From the NCBI GenBank assembly GCA_902984215.1, contig CADWAF010000437.1, positions 1-55,630 on the forward strand: 55,630 nucleotides of DNA, written 5' to 3'. The number at the start of each line of letters is the position of its first letter. Within the stretch, counting starts at the first letter, position 1. Origin of the DNA: Willaertia magna (taxonomy: Eukaryota > Heterolobosea > Eutetramitea > Acrasida > Naegleriidae). Positions 8,629 to 18,832 of this stretch are shown here, in pieces. The notes under the pieces were generated by a model. That model was not told the DNA's origin. It saw nothing but the letters and a program-made list of their open reading frames with translations, and searched no databases. The translations under genes and the position numbers were made by a program.

Positions 8629-9492
8629 CTATTCTTCCTCATCTTCCTCCACTTCATCGTCAACTTCATCCTCATCTTCTTCCTCACCTTCTTTATTATT
8701 TACCTTCTCTTTTGGAATGTAGGTAACAATATTTTCATTAGATAATATATTGTTAATCCACTTAGCTTTTTTAATTGATTTAAACCCAGCACTAGTATTT
8801 AATTCTAAAATATCATCCGGATATAACATACTAACTCCTGGAAATAACGCTAATTTACCATTACAATAATCTTCTAATTGTTTTTTTGTAAAAAATTCAC
8901 TTAAATTTAACATTTTAAATATCTTATTTTCTTTCACCAAAACAAATCTAACTTTTAAATTATTTGTATCTAAATACACACCAACCGTTGTAAATGTTAC
9001 AATTTGACATTCCATATAACTTTTATTATTTATATCTCTGATAAATCCATAAATTTCACCGTCAGCAAAATATAATCCAAAAGAATTACTTTCTTCTTCT
9101 CCCAAATGTCCCTCATAGCTAAAAGTTGCATTAATTTCTTTTAGTAAAAAACCAACAAATGTATTGTCTGACAATCCACAATCTTTTAAAGATTTTATTT
9201 CAAAATAGTAAACACCACTGTTGTAAAGTAATGGTTGATTAATAAGGTTTGATTGGTCGAAAATTAATGATTTAATTTGTAATAAACGTTGATGTTTATT
9301 ATTTAGTTTATGTTTTTTATTTTGTTGTTGTTTATTATTGTTGTAAACAATGCTTGTTTGGAATTTTTCTGGAAAGCTAATAAAATTCCAATTATTCCAA
9401 ATTTTAATTTCTTTTTGTAACTGTTCTTTATAGTAAAATTGATTGTTATTATTAACTTGATTATTATTACTACTAATTTGTGTTATTGACAT
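8629..9492 (-). CDS. SPRY-domain protein with acidic tail
   Basis: 287 residues from the ATG at 9492 (MSITQISSNNNQ). The open frame continues upstream without an ATG. A SPRY-like fold spans about residues 85-245: GVYYFEIKSL, FVGFLLKEIN, SFGLYFADGEIYGF, VGVYLDTNNLKVRFVLV, LFPGVSMLYPDDILEL. SPRY domains are protein-binding beta sandwiches found in, for example, Ash2L and RanBP9; no subfamily can be fixed. The last about 30 residues are almost all Glu/Asp. It is divergent from PRP4 kinase with only 117 nt between ATGs. Confidence 0.7.
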   Translation of the reverse strand: MSITQISSNNNQVNNNNQFYYKEQLQKEIKIWNNWNFISFPEKFQTSIVYNNNKQQQNKKHKLNNKHQRLLQIKSLIFDQSNLINQPLLYNSGVYYFEIKSLKDCGLSDNTFVGFLLKEINATFSYEGHLGEEESNSFGLYFADGEIYGFIRDINNKSYMECQIVTFTTVGVYLDTNNLKVRFVLVKENKIFKMLNLSEFFTKKQLEDYCNGKLALFPGVSMLYPDDILELNTSAGFKSIKKAKWINNILSNENIVTYIPKEKVNNKEGEEEDEDEVDDEVEEDEEE

Positions 9493-9609
9493 TTGTTGTA
9501 AATTATTATTTCTACAACATCTATAAGAACTGTTGTAAAAAAACAAGAATTAAAAAGAGTAAAATTTGATGAGTCGGAAAGTAATAAGAAAAATGAAGAA
9601 GAGATATTA

Positions 9610-11118
9610 ATGGAAAAAATTAAATTAGAAGAACAATTATTATTAGCAAATGATGAACAAGAAGTAAATAAAAGAAGAGAAGAACGAAAAAAAAGATTAA
9701 AAGAATTAGCTGAAAAGGAAAAACAATTAATCTCTTCTGAACAACTAACACAACAACAAGAAGAAGTAGATACAACAATAAAACAAGATGAAGAGATAAA
9801 ACAAGAAATAAAAGAAGAAGAAAAATTAGTGAGTAATGAAAGAAATAATTTTTTAAAACAGTTGGAAATGGAAAGAAATAAAATTTTAGAAGAAAAAGAA
9901 ACTTTAAAATTAGAAATTAAAGAAGAAAAAGAACAACAATTAGAACAAATAGAACAACATATTGGAGGATTAAAAAGTGAATCACCACTTATTGATATGT
10001 TTAGTGATTCTCCAATTCTAATTAATCAACATGATAATAATTTAAATGAAAAGAATAATATTGGTAATAAAATAGCCATAGATTTATTTGATGATAAAGA
10101 TGGATATTATAGATACACAATTGGTGAGATGATTAATGATAACTATAGAGTTATATCATGTTTAGGACAAGGTGTATTTAGTACTGTATTAAAGTGTTTT
10201 GATACTAAAAATAGAAAAGAAGTTGCCATTAAAGTAATTAGAAATAATGAATCAATGAGAAAAGCAGGATTAAAAGAAATTGATTTATTAAATAAACTTG
10301 AAGAAAAAGATCCAAAAGATGAATTTCATTGCGTTAGAAAGTTTGATCATTTTATGTATAGAAATCATTTATGTATTATATTTGAATTATTAGATTTAAA
10401 TTTAAGAGAGATTTTAAAAACGTATGGTAAAGAACAAGGTAAACCAGTTGGGATAAGTATGGATGGTGTAATATTATATACAAGACAATTGTTGGTAGCG
10501 TTGAAACATTTACAGAATTGTGAGATACTCCATGCTGATATTAAACCTGACAATATGTTAGTTCATCCATCACATATGAAGGTAAAGTTATCTGATTTTG
10601 GTTCTGGTTCTTATGTTAATGAAAATACAATAACTTGTTATTTAGTTTCACGTTTTTATAGAGCTCCTGAAATTATTCTTGGAATGAAATATAGTTATCC
10701 AATTGATATGTGGAGTGTAGCTTGTACAATTTATGAATTATATACTGGTAAGATTCTATTTCCATCACAAAATAATAATGATGCTTTAAGGCTAATGATG
10801 GAATTAAAAGGAAATATTCCAAAGAAAATGTTAAAGAAAAGTACTTTAAAAGATTTTCATTTTGATAAAGATGGTGGTTTTTTATTTAGGGAGATTGATC
10901 AATTTACGAATAAGGTGGTTATTAAGAAGTTATTCTTTCATAAGAATATACGTGATTTGAGAGCTTTATTGTTAAATGCAATGACTAAGGATACACCTGA
11001 AGAGAGAAAGAGAGTTGCTAAATTACATGACTTTTTAGAGAAGGCTTTAACTTTAGATCCTTCTAAAAGATTAACAGTTGACCAAGCTCTGTCTCATCCA
11101 CTATTACTAGAGCAATAA
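9610..11118 (+). CDS. PRPF4B: PRP4 kinase (PRPF4B/Prp4), spliceosomal DYRK-related kinase
   Basis: 502 residues. A charged coiled-coil N terminus is followed by a kinase domain closely matching PRP4K: GQGVFSTVLKCFD, VAIKVIRNNESMRKAGLKEI (K208), HADIKPDN (D310), SDFGSGSYV (D329), YLVSRFYRAPEIILG, IDMWSVACTIYELYTGKILF and PSKRLTVDQALSHP. Catalytic residues are intact. PRP4K phosphorylates Prp6/Prp31 in the tri-snRNP to promote B-complex formation in the nucleus. The frame stays open upstream of the ATG to 9502 with coding-like codons but no ATG, so an upstream exon is possible. Confidence 0.92.
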   Translation: MEKIKLEEQLLLANDEQEVNKRREERKKRLKELAEKEKQLISSEQLTQQQEEVDTTIKQDEEIKQEIKEEEKLVSNERNNFLKQLEMERNKILEEKETLKLEIKEEKEQQLEQIEQHIGGLKSESPLIDMFSDSPILINQHDNNLNEKNNIGNKIAIDLFDDKDGYYRYTIGEMINDNYRVISCLGQGVFSTVLKCFDTKNRKEVAIKVIRNNESMRKAGLKEIDLLNKLEEKDPKDEFHCVRKFDHFMYRNHLCIIFELLDLNLREILKTYGKEQGKPVGISMDGVILYTRQLLVALKHLQNCEILHADIKPDNMLVHPSHMKVKLSDFGSGSYVNENTITCYLVSRFYRAPEIILGMKYSYPIDMWSVACTIYELYTGKILFPSQNNNDALRLMMELKGNIPKKMLKKSTLKDFHFDKDGGFLFREIDQFTNKVVIKKLFFHKNIRDLRALLLNAMTKDTPEERKRVAKLHDFLEKALTLDPSKRLTVDQALSHPLLLEQ

Positions 11119-11333
11119 AATATAATTGATTCTTCTCACTTTCTATTATCCTATTTGGAACTACAGTTGACTCTCCAATTAAATAAACGGGTATTTAATA
11201 AGCAAGGACATCAATACCAAAACCTTGAAATTTGTTCGAAGGGTCATAGAGTGAAGATGGAAGTCGCACCAAAATTTGGTTTGATGTTGTGTGAAATGCA
11301 ATCTATTCCCATAACGAAAAAAAATATTTTCAC

Positions 11334-13166
11334 ATGAAACTACGTTTGTCTGTTATTTTATTGTTAGTGTCACTAACAGTATGTTGTTTACTTGTCGGTT
11401 ATGCAACAAGTATCCAACTGCCAACTAGTATCAATTGGTCTTCTTGTCCTAGCTCTAGAAAAAGAAGTACCAACAATAACGTTGTTGACAATAACGATTT
11501 CATTGGTGATAAATGGGAAGAACATTTTTCACTCTTTCCACAGTCACAAAGAAAAGTAGATCAATTATTATTTAACACTGACAATAAATTATCTACTTTC
11601 ATCACTAATGATATCGCTGCAGAACCCGAATATCAATGCGCAACATTATCCATGCCCTTAGATTGGGATAATTATGCAACAGATTCCAGAAATGTTTCCA
11701 TTTCAATTTCTGCTTTATTCGTTCCAGATCCTTCAAAGAGAAAAGGACAATTATACATTGTTGCAGGAGGACCTGGTGAAAGTAGTGTTCTTGCTTTTAC
11801 TTCAACTTTTATGAAAAGTATTAGAGATACTGTTTTAGAAGGTACACATGATATAATTGCAGTAGATGCTAGAGGAACAGGTTATTCTAATTATTTAGGT
11901 TGTTCTTATCCACAATCTTCTTCTTGTTATGATAATATTAAAGGCAAGTATGGAGATTTAAAGTATTTTAGTACAACATCCACTGCCAAAGATTATCTTC
12001 ATATCTTTAGTTTAATTGGTTCAGAAAGTGATCAAAGAATTGTTTGGGGTATTTCATATGGTACTTTCCTAACAAATAGAATTTTATATTTAGATGGATT
12101 GGCAACTAAGAAGAGAGTCACTGCTGGTATTTTAGATTCACCAGTTCCAGCAAATGTTGATTTCTTTACTAGAAGTGATCAATATGCAGAGATTGGAAAC
12201 AAATTAGTTGACATGTGTAAGGCAGATACTGAATTTTGTTCTAAAAATTTTAATTCAAATGTTGCTGGAATAATTGATAGTGTTTGGAAGAGTTCTAATC
12301 GTTGTCTTCCTTATTTTGATAATTGTGTTTTAGCAATAATTAATTCAGTTTTAATTGATAATGTTTTATTGAGAAAATTAATCTTACCAGTTTATCAAAG
12401 AATTCATTCTTGTACTGAAAATGATAAGGCATGGTTACAAAAGTTTGCAAGTATTACACAATTACAAAATAGTTGTAAAACTTCATTTGTTGCTAATCCT
12501 AATACTCCTACTCCACTTTCTGTAGTTACACTTAATGTTGTAGGTTGTTCAGAATTAATTCCAAGAGTAAATAATAATGGTGCTTATTCTGGTAACTTTG
12601 GTATTAACAAGATCCAAGAAGTTTATACAATGAATAGTTATCCTCCATACAACTCTAATGTATCACTTGATTTAGCAATAACATGTAATAATTATATGGG
12701 CAGTAACGCTTATGAAGTTGACAGTACCACTAGAGAAAGTGCAGCTAACACATTTACTGGACCAGTTCTAATCTTACAGGGAATGCTAGACCCAAGAACA
12801 CCACCTTCATGGGGAAAACATGTTTCTAAACAATTCACAGATAAGGGAAGAAATGTTCATTATGTAGAGTTTGAAGGTGTAAAACATTTCGTGGGGGCTA
12901 ACTCACAAACAACAGATGGAAAATATCAATGTGGATACCAGGTCATTAACTCCTTTATTAAGGGTGGTTTTGCAAAACCTGATACTTCATGTTTATCAAA
13001 ACTTGTTCCTTTCTCTTTTAAGGAAAATCAATATGATAGTGGCACTTATTCTGCACTTGAATTATTACCATTATTTTCAACTACAAGCACAGCAGGAATG
13101 TTTAGTTATAATATTATTTTAATTGTATTTTGTATTGTCATTTCGTCTCTTTTTACAAAAATTTAA
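11334..13166 (+). CDS. Secreted/GPI-type alpha/beta-hydrolase peptidase (TAP/S33-like)
   Basis: 610 residues. An N-terminal signal peptide (LSVILLLVSLTVCCLLVGYA) is followed by an alpha/beta-hydrolase core: oxyanion segment VAGGPGESS, DARGTGYSN, nucleophile elbow GISYG (S241), acid GMLDPRTP (D486) and histidine VKHF (H518). The late D/H block resembles the TAP-like C-terminal domain of tripeptidyl aminopeptidases. Paired cysteines fit extracellular or lysosomal folding. The extreme C terminus is hydrophobic (IILIVFCIVISSLF) after small residues, suggesting a GPI-anchor signal or tail anchor. Substrate is inferred only from family: removal of N-terminal peptides from proteins. Confidence 0.85.
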   Translation: MKLRLSVILLLVSLTVCCLLVGYATSIQLPTSINWSSCPSSRKRSTNNNVVDNNDFIGDKWEEHFSLFPQSQRKVDQLLFNTDNKLSTFITNDIAAEPEYQCATLSMPLDWDNYATDSRNVSISISALFVPDPSKRKGQLYIVAGGPGESSVLAFTSTFMKSIRDTVLEGTHDIIAVDARGTGYSNYLGCSYPQSSSCYDNIKGKYGDLKYFSTTSTAKDYLHIFSLIGSESDQRIVWGISYGTFLTNRILYLDGLATKKRVTAGILDSPVPANVDFFTRSDQYAEIGNKLVDMCKADTEFCSKNFNSNVAGIIDSVWKSSNRCLPYFDNCVLAIINSVLIDNVLLRKLILPVYQRIHSCTENDKAWLQKFASITQLQNSCKTSFVANPNTPTPLSVVTLNVVGCSELIPRVNNNGAYSGNFGINKIQEVYTMNSYPPYNSNVSLDLAITCNNYMGSNAYEVDSTTRESAANTFTGPVLILQGMLDPRTPPSWGKHVSKQFTDKGRNVHYVEFEGVKHFVGANSQTTDGKYQCGYQVINSFIKGGFAKPDTSCLSKLVPFSFKENQYDSGTYSALELLPLFSTTSTAGMFSYNIILIVFCIVISSLFTKI

Positions 13167-13175
13167 ATAAATAGT

Positions 13176-14105
13176 TTAAACAGTTGTCCAATAAGAATTT
13201 TTTCTCATTTCTTTCACCTTTTCTAATCCTTGAATTAATTGTTTGTTTACATTTGAATTTACATCATTCATATCTCTAAACATATAATACATATTAATTA
13301 TTTCTTCACTAATTTCACCAATTTGTTTCATATCTACATATAATTGATCAAACCATTTACGTATTTTATCTTTTTCATCTTTCATTAAACAAGTCATGTA
13401 TATTGCTGTCAATGCAATTAAATAAGGTGGATATTTCAGTACAACTTCACAAAAATATGAATCATTAACTATATTCCACGAGTTTTGATATAAATTTTCA
13501 CTCATTTCTGAATCTTTTAGAAAAGAAATTAAAGAATTGTAAGGGTGATAAACTGTTAAGTTAAATGAAAGTTGTTCCATTAAATACAGCTCACATTCCA
13601 GTATTTGTGAAAGTTGATAGGGAAAGGATGGCGCTAAAAAATGTTAAAAGTCAATATTAAGTGTAAAGACACTTACTAAAATCTTTAGAATCATAACTTT
13701 GGGTAGTTTCTTTGCCCATTGATATTTGATGTAAAGTTTTTGCGTTTAAAGGACACTCTTCTATCTTTGACGCTAATAATAAACAAGCTGGAACGAGTAA
13801 AATAGGGTCACAGTCTAAAATTCCATTCAATGCGTAAAATCGTTTGTAATATATCATTGCCGATGCTATAACTCTTTGATGTGCTTGTATTTTCGTTCCT
13901 ACGTTTCTAATATCACTCAAATAATGTACAAGAACATAATGTTTTTGATTACTGTCGGAAGGAAATATTTCTTCATCATTACTTTGAGCAATTTTCTTTG
14001 ATGAATGATATTGATGATTCAACCATTTACTTTTAATTTTGGTTTCCGAAGCATTCTTCTCAATTTTGTTACTTACTATTGGGATGAAGTCCAAAAGTTA
14101 TCCAT
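13176..14105 (-). CDS. CCNC: Cyclin C (Mediator CDK8-module cyclin)
   Basis: Three exons: 14105-14077, 14029-13677, 13633-13176 (minus), 279 residues. The 29-nt first exon encodes MDNFWTSSQ, matching the NFW.SS.Y start of cyclin C, and splices in frame to KWLNHQYHSS. The cyclin box is plain (IQAHQRVIASAMIYYKRFYA, DPILLVPACLLLASKIEE), and the third exon gives FPYQLSQILECELYLME, VYHPY, WNIVNDSYF and KYPPYLIALTAIYM. Introns are 47 and 43 nt, both GTAAGT...AG. Cyclin C activates CDK8 in the Mediator kinase module, in the nucleus. The ATG lies 6 nt after the kinesin stop codon on the same strand. Confidence 0.92.
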
Positions 14106-14111
14106 TTTTTA

Positions 14112-15631
14112 TTATTTGTTTACAACTTTTCTTTGGTCTTCAGCAAATACCTTCTTGGCTTGGTTAACTTTGTCAGTATAATTTAGCACAGCTTTCCTAA
14201 GCTCCATGCCTAAGGAATCGCCTAATAATTGTGCTAATCTTTTATCTGCCATTCTAGATAATGCTTTTCCGTCAAGAGTGGAAGGAAGGAGAGGAATACA
14301 CTTCTTAAACTTTCCCTTTTCAATGGATCCAATCCATTCAAATGTTTCTTCCACAGTGAATTTTGCTAGTGGCTTAAGTAAAAGAGCTCTCTTGTTGAAT
14401 GGGTCATCACCTAATACATCTTGAACAACTAGTTTAGTTCCTTCTGGCACGTCGCTTGACATCATCATACAGGTGTGTTTTAAAGTGTTTGTTGTATGCT
14501 CAGTGTCTGTGGCAATAGGTGACACTGTTGCAACAACAATCGTCTTTGGCTTCTTCTTTAATTTTTCATCATCCACTACAAAACAATCCTTTAGCAATCT
14601 TGTCAATTTACTAGCTCTGTATGGAATGTGGACCTTAGTGTCAGTCTCTTTACTTAAGGCAACACATCTAATTACTTCCTTCAAAGCCATTAGACTGGAA
14701 TTTATACTTGCAGTTTCCTTTCTCCTTTCAGCATCATGATACATCGAGTCTGCGTTACGTTCACTGCCAGCTAAATCACAAACAGTCAACTGGGCATACA
14801 TTTTCCCAGTGATAGTGTCTTCGATAAATAACCTACAAATGTAATGGGATCTAGAAGAACTAGCATTAATCTTAGTTGACTGAGTTTCTCTAAGGCTAGC
14901 GGCATAAGTATAGAGTTCATTCAATTCCGAACCACTCTTTAATTTGCAAAGTTTGTTCCCACAAATAATGACTTCTCCAGTTTTACCATCCCTTAATTGA
15001 ACTTCTGCATGATCGTTAAGTAGATCGTAACATGAATCTCCGTACAACTCAATGCAAGTTGCAGTTACGTTAAATCTTTCCTGATTTTGAGATAATTGAG
15101 AAAATAGGTCTTCAGACAATGTTTTCATAATGTTACTAATTGTATAGGTTTTTCCTTAAGAGAATTAGCAATATAATTAACAATTATTGTATACTTACCT
15201 GAACCAGTCTGCCCAAAACAAAATAATGTACCTATTTGTCCATCCATTACATGATCTACTAATCCCTTGACTGCTTGGGCATATACATACTCGTTAGATA
15301 CATTCTCATTGAAAACTTCAGTTCCAGGATAAGGGAATCTAATAGACTCTATATAAGCTAAATGATGCTTCATAGAGGGGTGGCATCTACAATCATGAAC
15401 AATTATTTCATTAGGAAGGCAAGTTACCACATCAAACTCTCCGTTTTTGATTTCCTTTTCGAATATTGGACGTTTTCTAATGAATACTTTAACACTATCG
15501 TTTGCCTCTCCCATGCCTTGATCTATTTGCTCTGAAAGGAGATCCTTTCTATAATGTTGTATGAGCTTTAAGAAAAGCTCAGCATTTTCCTTCCTGTAGG
15601 TTCTTTTGTCTACGTTTTGATTTTGGCCCAT
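14112..15631 (-). CDS. Kinesin-13-like motor with C-terminal SAM-like domain
   Basis: Two exons, 15631-15199 and 15154-14112 (minus), joined across a 44-nt intron that splits the P-loop; 491 residues. Splicing restores GQTGSGKT (140-147). Other motor motifs are VKVFIRKRPI (kinesin-13-type RKRP), SSSRSH (near 245), DLAGSERNADS (near 272), NSSLMALKEVIR and YRASKLTRLLKD. The C-terminal 80 residues (FTVEETFEWIGSIEKGKF...LSRMADKRLAQLLG) look like a SAM domain. Kinesin-13 motors depolymerise microtubule ends in spindles and flagella. The motor sits near the N terminus and no long coiled coil is seen. Confidence 0.85.
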
Positions 15632-16427
15632 CTATTTTTTATTTAATTTTTTTTAAAAAGTTGTATTAAACGTTTAAAAATTGTAGCCATGGAGGGAAAA
15701 GAGAGAACATAGAACAACATGAATGTAGGAACAAATAATATTTGTAACAATTTTACTCTATGTGGCCTAATAAAATTTAATAAAATTAATAAACAAAAGT
15801 GATTTAAATTATTAAATTTATATAAAATTAAAATTTTTTTTTAATATATAAACTTTATTTCTTACTTTTTATTAAAAATAGTAATTTATATATTTTTTAA
15901 TTTGATTTATATATTTTTTTAAATAAAAATTATACTTAAATTTAAAATTTTATTCATAATTTTAATAAAATTAAAAATTATTTACACAAAATAAAATTTA
16001 AATTTATTAAGTTTTTTTTAAATATTATTATATTATTTAAAATGCCTATATAATTATAAAAATCAATATACTTGGTAATTTTTTTTTAAGATTTTATTTT
16101 TATTTAAATAAAAATTCTATTTTTTTAAATATTAAAAAATATTTTTTTTAATACTAATTTTATTTAAATAATATTATAAAAAAATTATTTTTTAAAAATT
16201 AATTCAATAAATTAATATAAACCTTAAATAATATTTTTTCAATATATAAAATTAAATAATAACTTTTAATTTGAATAAAAATTATATAGAGTAATTTGAA
16301 TAAAAATTATATGATGTAAAATTTAAATTTATAATGTTTATGCATTAAAACTTGACTTTTATATTAATAATATCTACATTCATTACTTTTTACCTCTACA
16401 CCTTTATTTAAATAAATCTAAAACATC
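15632..16427. other. AT desert, no gene
   Basis: About 800 nt. From about 15800 to 16380 it is almost only A and T, full of aaattt/tttaaa strings and T-runs. No ORF or clear repeat unit is seen. It lies 3' of the minus-strand tRNA-Leu and 5' of the kinesin gene, so the kinesin promoter should be in its left end. Confidence 0.8.
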
Positions 16428-16508
16428 TGCACGAGGTGGGATTTGAACCCACGAAGCTTACGCATTAGAACTTGAGTCTAACCCCTTTGACCACTCGGGA
16501 ACCCGTGC
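16428..16508 (-). tRNA. tRNA-Leu(CAA)
   Basis: On the minus strand an 81-nt type II tRNA folds cleanly: acceptor GCACGGG/CTCGTGC with discriminator A, D arm CCC/GGG, anticodon stem TTAGA/TCTAA with loop CTCAAGT (anticodon CAA, reads UUG), variable arm GC-GTAA-GC (a GNRA tetraloop), T arm GTGGG-TTCAAAT-CCCAC. The trailer gatgtttt supplies a short T-run terminator. It has a near-identical inverted partner at 53751-53831. Confidence 0.97.
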
Positions 16509-16921
16509 CCTCAATGTTCACATGTTTTTTCACAAAACAGGCTCTTTTTCTCAGTGCCGGCGATTTTTTGCGCGGGTTTGGTTTGGGGTTTTGTGTAGAC
16601 TCTGCGGGACCTTAAAAACCGTTTCTTAACGGTTCCAAAAGTTGGGAGGAATCAGTGGTGAAAATTTTAATTGCAACTTTTAGGGATAACCCACACAAAA
16701 TGATAAAATTCCTAAACTGAATACTAATCATAGAAAATTGCTTTATCCCCATCAAACAAACTATCTTCCCTACTGTTTTGACCACCAGCAAATTTCCTGT
16801 AAATATCTTTAACCAAAAATTAGAGACGGAATATTTTATCGGAGCGCATTAGCGACAGCGTTAAAGACAAAATTTAAAGAATTGACTTTCCTGGGATGTT
16901 CTAAACCAAAAACCTAAAAAA
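16509..16921. other. Spacer upstream of P450 reductase and tRNA-Leu
   Basis: 413 nt, much richer in G and C than the desert beside it (for example gtgccggcg and tgcgcggg near 16555-16575). It holds an inverted repeat aaccgt/acggtt near 16617-16634. About 38 nt upstream of the tRNA (minus strand) lies AAGAGCCTGTTTTGTG, which resembles a sequence at nearly the same place before the second tRNA-Leu. No ORF is convincing. Confidence 0.5.
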
Positions 16922-18832
16922 ATGTCTTTATTAATTTACACATTAATTGCCTCGGTAGTTTTTTTCATTATCTACTGGGTGTTTTTTAAAAATTCATCAG
17001 AAACAGATGACAAGCCTGAAGAAGAAGAAAATGATATTGGGATGGAGGATGGAAAACCACAAATGCTCATTCTCTACGGTTCTCAAACGGGTACAGCTGA
17101 AGAATTCGCTAATACATTAGCCTCTGATGCTAGAAAATATGGTTTTAACTCAATTGCTAAAGATATGGTAGATTTTGAACCTTCTGAACTTCCAACACAA
17201 AAGTTTGTAGTATTTGTTGTTGCAACCTACGGAGAAGGTGAACCAACAGATAATGCAAGAGATTTCTATGAATATATAAAGGATAGTTCTAACCCAAATG
17301 ATTTATTAGCAGGTGTGAAATATGCAGTTTTCGGACTTGGTAATAAACAATATAAATTATATCAAGCAATGGGAAGATATTTTGACAAGAGAATTAAAGA
17401 ATTAGGTGCAGAACAAGTATTTAGAGAAGGTGAAGGAGATGCCGATGCAGATATCGATGAAGATTTTGAAGAATGGAAATCTCAATTCTTAGTTGCAGCT
17501 TCCGAAGTCTTTGAAACTGAAGTTAAAGTTGAAGATGACGTTTATCAACCAAAATTCAAAACTAATTATTCAGTTAAAGAACAAACCATTTCTGCTCCAT
17601 ATAAAACATCAACTCATTCACCAGATGCTAAACATCCATTCCTTTCAACAATTTTAAAGAATGTTCAACTTTTAAACAATCCTGGAACTGATAATAGAAG
17701 CACTCTTCATGTAGAATTTGATATTAAGGGAAGTGGAATTAGATATGAAGCTGGTGACCATTTAGCTGTCTGTCCACAAAATGAAGAAAGTTTAGTAAAG
17801 GCTTATATGAAGAGATTAGGTATTACTGAAGAAGATATTGAAAAACCTTTACAATTAAGAAATGTTAAAGATAATAGATTAGCAAGTTATTTCCCAAGAG
17901 ATACATTTACATTAAAGTTTGCTTTAACTTATTATTTAGATTTGAATGCTATTGCAAAGAAGAAGGCTTTAAATATTATGGCTAACTTTGCTAAGGATGA
18001 ACAAGAACGTGACAGATTACGTTTATTAGCAGGTAATTCTCAAGAAGGAAAAGTTCAATATCATGGATTTATTAAAGAGGAATGTAGAAATGTATTAGAT
18101 GTTTTAAATCAATTCAAATCTGTTGATTTACCAATTGAATCATTTGTTGAGCTAATGCCAAAATTACAAGTTCGTTATTACTCGATTGCTTCATCATCCC
18201 AATTACATCAAGATTCTATTTGTGCAGTTGTTGCAGTAGTGAGATTTAAGACATCATCTGGTACTGCTAAGGAAGGAGTCTGTTCTTCATATTTGGAACG
18301 TTTAAAGGAAGGTCAAAAAGCTTATATTTATGTTCGTCACTCAAACTTCCATTTGCCTCACGATCCTAAGACTCCAGTAATAATGGTCGGTCCAGGTACT
18401 GGTGTTGCACCATTCATTGGTTTCTTAGAACAAAGAACAGCTATGAATAAGAAGGGAATTGAGTTAGGCGAATGTCAAATGTATTTTGGTTGTAGAAAGA
18501 AGAGTGAAGATTATATCTTTGGTGATATGATGGAAAATTCGGTTAAGACTAATGTCATTACACAACTAGAAGTTGCTTTCTCTAGAGATCAAGAACAAAA
18601 GGTTTATGTTCAAAATAAGGTTGAAGCTAATAGCGAAAAGATATGGAATCTTTTACAAAAGGGAGGCTACTTTTATATTTGTGGAGATGCAAAACACATG
18701 GCAAAAGACGTCGAGAATGTTTTACTCTCTTCTATCCAAAAGTATGGCAACATGACTTCAGAAGAGGCTGTCAAGTACTTAGATAAACTAAGCAACGAGC
18801 ATAGATACCAATTGGACGTTTGGTCGGGTTAA
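16922..18832 (+). CDS. NADPH-cytochrome P450 reductase
   Basis: 636 residues; the ATG follows an A-run. The order is: N-terminal membrane anchor (LLIYTLIASVVFFIIYWVFF), FMN/flavodoxin domain (LILYGSQTGTAEEFA, TYGEGEPTDNA, FGLGNKQY), connecting and FAD domain (RYYSIASSSQ, GVCSSYL), NADPH-binding domain (GPGTGVAPFIGFLEQR, GCRKKSEDYIF, YICGDAKHMAKDV) and the C-terminal DVWSG. It transfers electrons from NADPH to ER cytochrome P450s and related enzymes such as sterol demethylase or squalene epoxidase. Length is near the usual 640-700. All cofactor motifs look intact. Confidence 0.95.
   Translation: MSLLIYTLIASVVFFIIYWVFFKNSSETDDKPEEEENDIGMEDGKPQMLILYGSQTGTAEEFANTLASDARKYGFNSIAKDMVDFEPSELPTQKFVVFVVATYGEGEPTDNARDFYEYIKDSSNPNDLLAGVKYAVFGLGNKQYKLYQAMGRYFDKRIKELGAEQVFREGEGDADADIDEDFEEWKSQFLVAASEVFETEVKVEDDVYQPKFKTNYSVKEQTISAPYKTSTHSPDAKHPFLSTILKNVQLLNNPGTDNRSTLHVEFDIKGSGIRYEAGDHLAVCPQNEESLVKAYMKRLGITEEDIEKPLQLRNVKDNRLASYFPRDTFTLKFALTYYLDLNAIAKKKALNIMANFAKDEQERDRLRLLAGNSQEGKVQYHGFIKEECRNVLDVLNQFKSVDLPIESFVELMPKLQVRYYSIASSSQLHQDSICAVVAVVRFKTSSGTAKEGVCSSYLERLKEGQKAYIYVRHSNFHLPHDPKTPVIMVGPGTGVAPFIGFLEQRTAMNKKGIELGECQMYFGCRKKSEDYIFGDMMENSVKTNVITQLEVAFSRDQEQKVYVQNKVEANSEKIWNLLQKGGYFYICGDAKHMAKDVENVLLSSIQKYGNMTSEEAVKYLDKLSNEHRYQLDVWSG

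Noticed and set aside
11155..11337. 60-residue open frame before the peptidase gene
   Set aside because: It begins with TTG, has no ATG of use, and has no domain; it overlaps the leader of the peptidase gene.
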